From assembly GCA_017432005.1 (NCBI GenBank), contig JAFRKA010000013.1:93170-157169 (forward strand): a stretch of DNA of 64,000 nt, read 5' to 3'. The translations under genes and the position numbers were made by a program. Below are positions 59,234 through 64,000 of this stretch, in pieces. A model generated the notes under the pieces. That model made no database searches, had not been told where the DNA came from, and worked only from the letters and a program-made list of their open reading frames with translations. Within the stretch, counting starts at the first letter, position 1, and each line of letters begins with the position of its first letter. This stretch comes from Erysipelotrichaceae bacterium. Lineage in GTDB: Bacteria; Bacillota_I; Bacilli_A; Erysipelotrichales; Erysipelotrichaceae.

Positions 59234-59258
59234 TATTATATAAAAAGGAAACATAAGC

Positions 59259-59525
59259 ATGAATAATACAACTGTTACTTTCAAAACAGATAAAGAAGTT
59301 AAAGAGAAATCAAAAGCCCTATTTGAAGAACTTGGTCTTGATATGTCTTCGGCCATCAATATTTTTCTTCGACAATGCATAAAAGAAAAAGGGATCCCTT
59401 TTATCATCAGCACAAAACCAGATCAAACAACTGTTCGGGAAAATAAAGAAGCTGATAATAGCATTGAAATACGCGATACTTTTGAAAACAAAGCAGATAC
59501 GTTCTTTAGGAATAATAACTTTTAG
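59259..59525 (+). CDS. RelB/DinJ-family antitoxin (orphan)
   Basis: 88 residues. The ribbon-helix-helix start TTVTFKTDKEVKEKSKALFEELGLDMSSAINIFLRQCIKEKGIPF is a clear RelB/DinJ signature. The tail is acidic and loosely structured, as in antitoxins that lose structure without toxin. An AAAAGGAAAC ribosome site lies upstream. No toxin (RelE, YafQ or similar) follows: the stop overlaps by four bases the end of a minus-strand prepilin gene. It is therefore an orphan, possibly regulatory, or the toxin gene has been lost to a rearrangement. Confidence 0.85.
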   Translation: MNNTTVTFKTDKEVKEKSKALFEELGLDMSSAINIFLRQCIKEKGIPFIISTKPDQTTVRENKEADNSIEIRDTFENKADTFFRNNNF

Positions 59526-60334
59526 TTGATTTTAAGTTCTTCCTCGCTCAGATCGGTATTGTTCCACCATCCCCAACCGATATGTTCATCAAGATTCTGG
59601 AATGGCAGCATTTTCTTATACTTCAACGTTCCATCATTTTCGATATGGACGATATATCCGTCTTTCCAGGCAGAATCGCTCGCATAAATCGGCGTATTCC
59701 TGGTACTAAGCCCTGCGGAATCCAAAGCATTTATGATCGTTTTGGTGCTTTCTTCTGACCAAGGTATACCACCATTGGAATTGTTGAAATAATGCATCGC
59801 TCCATCTGCATAGACGGCAACTTCTATATAGTCTTTATTGAAACTCAATTTGTGATTGTGATAAGCCGTATTCAGCGCATTAGCGATCTTATGCATACTG
59901 TCAATATCTTCCTTGCATCTTCCTAAATCTGTACTAAGATCGTTTCCGCCCCATCTCAATTCTATACCCGCTCCAGTAACAGTAACTGTAATGTAGTTAG
60001 CATTGCCGTTCTCATTAGGTGTTCCATAAGCGCCATCCATGACATTGACGAATTTATTGACCGGCGTCGTAGATCTCCCATAACCTCTTTTCGGTTTTTC
60101 CAAAGAAACTGTCTTTGTGGATGCATCATAGTAATAAGGACCGGGATAACCGGTATATGAATATTCGATAGCAGCTTCAGCTCTGGCGTTGCGCATGTTT
60201 GTAAGATCGCCTTCCTGCTTCGATTCTTCACTTTGCGAATAAAAAAGAGGAATACCGATCATACACAGTATCCCAATTACAGTTAAGGCAATAAGGATAT
60301 GGGCTAATGAGAAACCCTTATTATCTCTAATCAT
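59522..60334 (-). CDS. Prepilin-like protein with His in place of Glu5
   Basis: 270 residues. The prepilin signal MIRDNKG is followed by FSLAHILIALTVIGILCMIGIPLFYSQ. Position 5 of the mature part is His instead of the nearly invariant Glu, which is normally needed for N-methylation and subunit docking. The head is large, with Gly- and Trp-rich ends (GNANYITVTVTGAGIELRWGGND; HIGWGWWNNTDL). It could be a pseudopilin or a decoy form. It converges on the antitoxin gene with a four-base overlap and has no clear promoter. Confidence 0.85.
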   Translation of the reverse strand: MIRDNKGFSLAHILIALTVIGILCMIGIPLFYSQSEESKQEGDLTNMRNARAEAAIEYSYTGYPGPYYYDASTKTVSLEKPKRGYGRSTTPVNKFVNVMDGAYGTPNENGNANYITVTVTGAGIELRWGGNDLSTDLGRCKEDIDSMHKIANALNTAYHNHKLSFNKDYIEVAVYADGAMHYFNNSNGGIPWSEESTKTIINALDSAGLSTRNTPIYASDSAWKDGYIVHIENDGTLKYKKMLPFQNLDEHIGWGWWNNTDLSEEELKIN

Positions 60335-60395
60335 TATCTGATTATATTTTAACTTATATTGCTATCTGGATAAATTATAAGTTACCAGTTATGTG

Positions 60396-60692
60396 TTAAA
60401 CTCGATCTATTACAGAAACAGTAAGAGTCAGTCCCAGTGGTTTCATGATTTTCAACAATGTATCAAGGCTTGGAGTTGATTTGTAGGATTCGATCCTGGC
60501 AATCGAAGCCTGTGGCATATTACAAAGTTCGGCCAGCCTTCTTTGTGAGATACCCAAAGCATTCCTCTGTTCAATGAGTGAACTGATGATCGATGCCATA
60601 GTTTCGATATTTTCCATTTCGTCTTTACTGGCCGAATCAATATTCTTAACATATTTCTTGTAATCGTTCCACGTTCTCATAAGTTTATCCAT
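60396..60692 (-). CDS. HigA-type XRE-family antitoxin
   Basis: 98 residues from the ATG at 60692, which overlaps the residual higB stop (ATGGATAA). A TTG three codons earlier is less likely. The helix-turn-helix is SQRRLAELCNMPQASIARIESYKSTPSLDTLLKIMKPLG at about residues 50-88. The N-terminal half is helical (ETMASIISSLIEQRNALG). The pair order toxin-antitoxin is the higBA arrangement. The toxin gene is broken, so the antitoxin is now a stand-alone regulator. Confidence 0.85.
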   Translation of the reverse strand: MDKLMRTWNDYKKYVKNIDSASKDEMENIETMASIISSLIEQRNALGISQRRLAELCNMPQASIARIESYKSTPSLDTLLKIMKPLGLTLTVSVIDRV

Positions 60693-60817
60693 TTCTTTCA
60701 AGATAGTCTTTTATCTCCGTCTTGTCTATGGAAGATTTGATACGTAAATTCTTCCATAAAATCCCAGACTTCGGATTTTCCTTCTCTCGTCTCATAGAAT
60801 ACAACTTCAAACATCAT
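60685..60817 (-). pseudogene. higB toxin gene remnant with internal deletion
   Basis: The start MMFEVVFYETREGKSEVWDFMEE is the N terminus of a HigB/Gp49-like RelE-type toxin. After it a different reading frame resumes with the typical HigB C-terminal end DKTEIKDYLERNG before a stop at 60685-60687. The roughly 60-70 residues between, including the RNase core, are missing. The frame from the ATG itself stops after 39 codons. The remnant keeps the eight-base overlap with higA. Confidence 0.75.
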
Positions 60818-60836
60818 TGGTTTTCTTCTTTTCTAT

Positions 60837-60854
60837 GATATCAATTTTGATATC
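60837..60854. promoter_or_regulatory. Inverted repeat, probable HigA operator
   Basis: GATATCAA-TT-TTGATATC, a perfect 8+2+8 palindrome 20 bases upstream of the residual higB start. It is in the position expected for HigA autorepression. Confidence 0.6.
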
Positions 60855-60957
60855 AATCTTCAATCAAGGCTTTGATTATTCAATATCAGTACAGTTATAA
60901 TAACAAAACTTATATTTACAATCACAATTCAGATTCAAACCTGTATGGATTTAACTT

Positions 60958-61025
60958 GCAATTATCCTCTATATCATTATTCGCAAAATCACCCTTCTTC
61001 ACCTACCTTCTATCTACTTTTTATG
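60958..61025. repeat. Imperfect direct repeat, left copy
   Basis: GCAATTATCCTCTATATCAT and the following CGCAAAATCACCC, TTCACCTACC blocks recur about 361 bases to the right at 61319-61388, mostly identical. The right copy lies directly before the ribosome site of the 239-residue gene. Confidence 0.8.
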
Positions 61026-61090
61026 TATAATAAATTTACTTTTATTTCTGTTTCGTCAAAATGCTGCTTAATGATGTTATAATAATGTTA

Positions 61091-61110
61091 CAGAATAGTA
61101 AGAATTCAAA
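61091..61110 (+). repeat. 19-base direct repeat, copy A
   Basis: CAGAATAGTAAGAATTCAAA. Related copies: CAGAATAATAAGAATTCAG (61155-61173) and CAGATAGTAAGACTTCAAA (61238-61256). Spacings are 64 and 83 bases. Confidence 0.7.
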
Positions 61111-61140
61111 GAAAGGATCGTACGCGAATACGATCCTTTC
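61111..61140. repeat. Perfect 12-base inverted repeat
   Basis: GAAAGGATCGTA pairs with TACGATCCTTTC around CGCGAA. It begins immediately after the first 19-base repeat. It has terminator-like strength, but the T run after it is broken. Confidence 0.8.
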
Positions 61141-61154
61141 GACTTTTGTGGCTG

Positions 61155-61173
61155 CAGAATAATAAGAATTCAG
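61155..61173 (+). repeat. 19-base direct repeat, copy B
   Basis: CAGAATAATAAGAATTCAG, one of three related copies in this region. Confidence 0.7.
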
Positions 61174-61208
61174 CTTGATGCTACATCAATAAATTGAGTA
61201 TAGTGATT

Positions 61209-61245
61209 ACTATCTGCAGTACGAATACTGCTATTTTCAGATAGT
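61209..61245. repeat. Nested inverted repeat
   Basis: Outer arms ACTATCTG and CAGATAGT (61209-61216, 61238-61245) enclose an inner GCAGT/ACTGC pair (61216-61220, 61227-61231). A cruciform of this form could be a protein or recombinase binding site. Confidence 0.65.
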
Positions 61246-61256
61246 AAGACTTCAAA
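61238..61256 (+). repeat. 19-base direct repeat, copy C
   Basis: CAGATAGTAAGACTTCAAA, the most diverged copy; it overlaps the right arm of an inverted repeat. Confidence 0.6.
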
Positions 61257-61318
61257 CTGATTCTCCTTTGTTTAGAGCAAAGTTCTTCTTCTGCAACCTC
61301 TCAGGAGTTCATGCATAA

Positions 61319-61388
61319 GCAATATCCTCCATATCATTATCTGCAAAATCATCCCGCTTCACCTACCCCCCCATCTGCTTTTTTGTGT
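61319..61388. repeat. Imperfect direct repeat, right copy
   Basis: GCAATATCCTCCATATCATT, TGCAAAATCATCCC and TTCACCTACC match the left copy at 60958-61025. It may be a duplicated leader or boundary of the recombinase module. Confidence 0.8.
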
Positions 61389-61419
61389 TATTGAGCTATG
61401 TACAGGAGGTGTAGACCGA

Positions 61420-62139
61420 TTGAAAACCAGAATTATCAGTTCTAACCGTGATCTGATCGTAAAAATCATCGAAAATGAAACTTGTTGTAAAGCCAGATAT
61501 GATCTTTCACCATCATTTAATTGTCATATAGGTGATTACACAATCACTAGAGACGGATTTATTCTTTCCGACGTATCAAATAACATCTTCCCTCTTCTTG
61601 GTTCACTGGGTTTATGTGACCATCCATTTCCTAAGATAAGACCTTTAGAAAATGATATTTACTATTCTTCCCAGCAGCATGATGGCTCTTCATTATCCAA
61701 ACTGTTCTATATCATCTATTCCCGTCAACATCTTCTAAACAGATCATTAAATAAGGCTAAAGCATTCTTCATTGACCGTAAACTCATCAATGCTTTACAT
61801 TCTCATCAGCCGGAAACACTCAGTGAGTTCCTACAGACTCTGTATTTTCATAAAGGTGAATATAAAGGGTTGATCATCGGTGATGAGTACATTATTTTCA
61901 ACGGATTCAGAAATAACGAATCTATTCCTCATGAGATATGTAGCATATTAGCTGACAAACTGATTGAAGAGTCATTGTCAAAGAAATGGGTCAAAGCATC
62001 ATTACACAATAACAGAAACAAGAAATATATCATGCGTTCCTGGCTCAACTCACTTGGTTTTACAGGAACCGGATACGAAGAATTAAGAAGATATTTCGTT
62101 CATGACCTGCCCGGCGTCAGCGACAGAAAGAAGGTCTGA
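61420..62139 (+). CDS. Recombinase-associated protein of unknown function
   Basis: 239 residues from a TTG at 61420, with AGGAGGTG about ten bases upstream. It is soluble, with no membrane segment. Its start (RIISSNRDLIVKIIE; CKARYDLSPSFNCHIGDYTITRDGF) resembles small proteins often found beside serine recombinases in Clostridia and labelled virulence-related; I am moderately sure of that likeness and no function is known. The C terminus is helical and basic (SKKWVKASLHNNRNKKYIMRSW). The stop is two bases before the recombinase, so they are one operon. Confidence 0.75.
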   Translation: MKTRIISSNRDLIVKIIENETCCKARYDLSPSFNCHIGDYTITRDGFILSDVSNNIFPLLGSLGLCDHPFPKIRPLENDIYYSSQQHDGSSLSKLFYIIYSRQHLLNRSLNKAKAFFIDRKLINALHSHQPETLSEFLQTLYFHKGEYKGLIIGDEYIIFNGFRNNESIPHEICSILADKLIEESLSKKWVKASLHNNRNKKYIMRSWLNSLGFTGTGYEELRRYFVHDLPGVSDRKKV

Positions 62140-62141
62140 CA

Positions 62142-63485
62142 ATGAATAATAATGTACAGATAATACCTGCAAAAGAGATAAGTATAAAAACTGGAAGAAA
62201 TAATCGTACACTTCGAGTCGCTGCCTATTGTCGTGTATCTACAGATGAAGAGAAACAATTAGGGAGCTTTGAAAACCAGATCGAATACTTCGATAAACTT
62301 ATCAGGGAAAACAAAAGATATAAACTGGTAAAGATCTATTCTGATGAAGGAATATCCGGTACAAATATCAAAAGAAGGATTGGCTTCAAAGAAATGATCA
62401 GCGACTGCGAATCGGGAAAGATTGATCTGATTATTACCAAGTCAATCTCACGTTTTGCGCGTAACACGCAGGATTCTCTTAATTACACACGTAAACTCAA
62501 AGACATGGATATTGGTATCTACTTTGAAAAAGAAGGAATCAACACTCTGGAATCATCAGGCGAATTATTACTAACACTATTCAGCTGTTTTGCTCAGGAA
62601 GAATCCAGATCGATCTCTGAAAATACTGCCTGGGGCATTCGTTCCAAATTCAGGCAGGGAATACCTCATCTTAATGCGAAAAATCTGTATGCATATGATA
62701 AAGATGAAAACGGAAAACTGATCATCAACGAAAAAGAAGCAGAAGTCGTCAAAAGGATATATGCTATGTTTCTAGAAGGATATTCACTGAACAGGATAGC
62801 GAAAGTACTGAATGATGAAGGCATAAAAGGAGTTCGTAACGAAACAAAATGGTGTGCTGTCACGATTGACAGAATGCTGAAGAATGAGAAATACAACGGT
62901 TCTATACTGATGCAGAAAACATTCACTTCCAACTATCTCACCAAACAGCATACAGTAAATAAGGGCCAATTAAATCAGTATTATATTGAAAATGATCATG
63001 AGGCCATCATTCCCAAGGAAATATGGAAAGCTGTTCAGGAAGAGACCGAAAGAAGAAAACAGTTCATTATCAACCATAATTTACGCGGATTATCAAGAAA
63101 CAGCAATTCAGCATTCTACGCCAAAGTATTCTGCAACAAATGTAACTATCCTTTTCAGAGAATCTACAAATACGGTGTAAAGAAACCTTATTGGGAATGC
63201 CCTAAATGCAAGAAGAAGATTGATGAAGAAAAACTTAGATCTTCATTCTGCGATTGTTATAACAAAATAGTTACAGATAGATCTGACTATCTTCCAAAAT
63301 GGAGAAAAACGATCGAGTACGGAACTCCTCTCGAAGCTATTAGAGCTATCCAGATGATCGATATCATTAGGTATACTATCCCCTTTGAGATCAAAGAAGT
63401 TACTCAGATGATCTTACAGAAAGCAATCGTCTATGATAATAAAATAGTGATCGTTTTATTATCAAATGACAAACTGATAATTTAA
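62142..63485 (+). CDS. Large serine recombinase
   Basis: 447 residues. The N-terminal catalytic domain is AAYCRVSTDEEKQLGSFENQIEYF with nucleophile Ser33, then YSDEGISGTNIKRRIGF and ITKSISRFARNTQDSL with the conserved arginines. A recombinase domain follows (GIRSKFRQGIPHLNAKN; EVVKRIYAMFLEGYSLNRIAKVLNDEGIK), then a zinc ribbon (VFCNKCNYPF, YWECPKCKKK) and a short C-terminal segment. It is shorter than phage integrases (about 500-600) and near the size of element-borne resolvase-type large recombinases. It lies upstream of headless pilin cassettes, so those may be its substrates (inference). Confidence 0.93.
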   Translation: MNNNVQIIPAKEISIKTGRNNRTLRVAAYCRVSTDEEKQLGSFENQIEYFDKLIRENKRYKLVKIYSDEGISGTNIKRRIGFKEMISDCESGKIDLIITKSISRFARNTQDSLNYTRKLKDMDIGIYFEKEGINTLESSGELLLTLFSCFAQEESRSISENTAWGIRSKFRQGIPHLNAKNLYAYDKDENGKLIINEKEAEVVKRIYAMFLEGYSLNRIAKVLNDEGIKGVRNETKWCAVTIDRMLKNEKYNGSILMQKTFTSNYLTKQHTVNKGQLNQYYIENDHEAIIPKEIWKAVQEETERRKQFIINHNLRGLSRNSNSAFYAKVFCNKCNYPFQRIYKYGVKKPYWECPKCKKKIDEEKLRSSFCDCYNKIVTDRSDYLPKWRKTIEYGTPLEAIRAIQMIDIIRYTIPFEIKEVTQMILQKAIVYDNKIVIVLLSNDKLII

Positions 63486-63531
63486 TTAAATATTCGTAAT
63501 TATTTCATTTTTACGAAGATTTGCTAAAACT

Positions 63532-63879
63532 ATTGCCGTTTTAGTAGCTATTTCAATTCCTATTTTCTCAGCACAGTTAGAAAAAGCTAGAGAAGCAACA
63601 GATATGGCTAACATTCGTTCTGCTTATGCTGTAGTTCAAGCCGCCGTTCTTACAGAAGATGATGATACAACAATTAAGCTCAACAATGTCACTGGAATTT
63701 CTTCTTTCGAAAAAACAACAGATGGGTATAAGGGAACTGTTACCCTCAAGCAAAAAGAAGATGGATGGAAAACGACTCCTGCTCTTCCTGGAGATGTTTC
63801 TGGAACACCAAAGGCTGATGGCACAGCAGTAATTGAATATAAAGCTTCTACAGGAAAAACTACGATTTCATTCTCATAA
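63532..63879 (+). pseudogene. Headless pilin cassette 1 (no start, no prepilin leader)
   Basis: An open frame of about 115 codons starting inside the conserved pilin helix: IAVLVAISIPIFSAQLEKARE, then ATDMANIRSAYAVVQAAVLT and a globular head ending TGKTTISFS before TAA. Residues upstream of I13-A14 of a normal mature pilin, and the whole leader, are missing. The bases before ATTGCCGT (63532) read as a non-pilin frame with no start codon. It is intact downstream, with no frameshift, so it looks like a silent variable segment rather than decay. A terminator follows. Confidence 0.8.
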
Positions 63880-63906
63880 TAAAGTATACTTATTGTTTTT
63901 ATACTT

Positions 63907-63931
63907 GGCCTCTGTAATAGGAGGCTTTTTT
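63907..63931 (+). terminator. Terminator of pilin cassette 1
   Basis: GCCTC pairs with GAGGC around an eight-base loop, followed by TTTTTT. The second cassette starts one base after the T run. Confidence 0.8.
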
Positions 63932-63932
63932 A

Positions 63933-64000
63933 ATTGCCGTATTAGTTGCGATTTCTATCCCAATTTTTACTGCACAGTTAGAAAAAGCTAGAGAAGCAAC
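63933..64000 (+). pseudogene. Headless pilin cassette 2 (cut by window edge)
   Basis: ATTGCCGT at 63933 opens a frame IAVLVAISIPIFTAQLEKAREA, the same junction point as cassette 1. No start codon or leader precedes it. The last 29 bases are identical to cassette 1 (63571-63599), while the first 37 differ at several third positions. Confidence 0.8.

Larger units (their letters stand above)
60855..61419. other. 565-base non-coding repeat-rich region before the recombinase module
   Basis: No credible frame. It contains two imperfect 68-base direct repeats, three copies of a 19-base repeat, two strong inverted repeats and a ribosome site for the 239-residue gene at its end. It could hold recombination sites or a promoter region; nothing more specific can be shown. 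Confidence 0.6.

Noticed and set aside
61420..62139. The 239-residue gene as a second recombinase
   Set aside because: No serine or tyrosine recombinase motif is present; retained as unknown.
63486..63531. An N-terminal pilin leader in frame before cassette 1
   Set aside because: The upstream in-frame codons (FVIISFLRRFAKT) lack the prepilin motif and any start codon, and a stop lies just before them.

Overview
The window looks like chromosomal DNA of a low-GC Gram-positive anaerobe (Bacillota; gene content and style best fit Erysipelotrichia or a relative, inferred without a database). Support: AGGAGG ribosome sites, PTS genes, a YtrA-type GntR/ABC operon, barnase/barstar, PASTA and SpaA/Cna-B-like domains, and no outer-membrane genes. 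No rRNA, tRNA or CRISPR array was recognised.

Bases 1-37,000 are moderate-GC housekeeping and accessory operons. On the minus strand these are mnmE-tatD-hyp-pth-mfd (mfd cut by the window edge), an ascorbate-type PTS (IIA-IIB-IIC), an XpaC-like/unknown/double-AAA+ operon, a PASTA protein with a MacB-type ABC exporter, a GntR-ABC-ABC operon with a four-copy 9-bp operator over its promoter, and a six-gene operon of two flavoproteins, DUF1667, a lipoprotein, glycerate 2-kinase and a small ORF. A c-di-GMP cluster follows (REC-GGDEF-EAL-PAS-GGDEF, a degenerate HPt-like protein, two diguanylate cyclases, DUF4236), then a small membrane ORF-glyA-nitroreductase operon and gpmA. Plus-strand genes include a DUF1508 protein, an amphipathic helical protein, a GNAT, an HPr-D-lactate dehydrogenase fusion, and barnase with a tandem barstar.

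Bases 37,000-64,000 are visibly more AT-rich and accessory: an Rpn-type nuclease, an ECF S-component-like protein, and then a minus-strand type IV pilin-like locus. The latter has a separately terminated prepilin, followed by an operon of four pilin-like proteins, the last with GLUG repeats. That last gene overlaps a 15.3-kb gene for a roughly 5,094-residue secreted protein of InlB-like and beta-helix modules. Beyond it lie a stand-alone recombinase core-binding domain, an orphan RelB-like antitoxin, another prepilin lacking Glu5, and a higA with a wrecked higB.

The right edge is the most unusual part. A repeat-rich non-coding block precedes a 239-aa gene and a serine recombinase. Directly downstream is a pilin reading frame with no start codon and no prepilin head, starting at an ATTGCCGT motif inside the conserved pilin helix and ending at a terminator. 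A second headless pilin frame then starts at the same motif and runs off the window. This resembles an array of silent pilin cassettes next to a site-specific recombinase: a possible pilin-variation system.

A further cross-window pattern is that several first-in-operon genes have a -10 box 4-9 bases before the start codon and no ribosome site, suggesting leaderless mRNAs.
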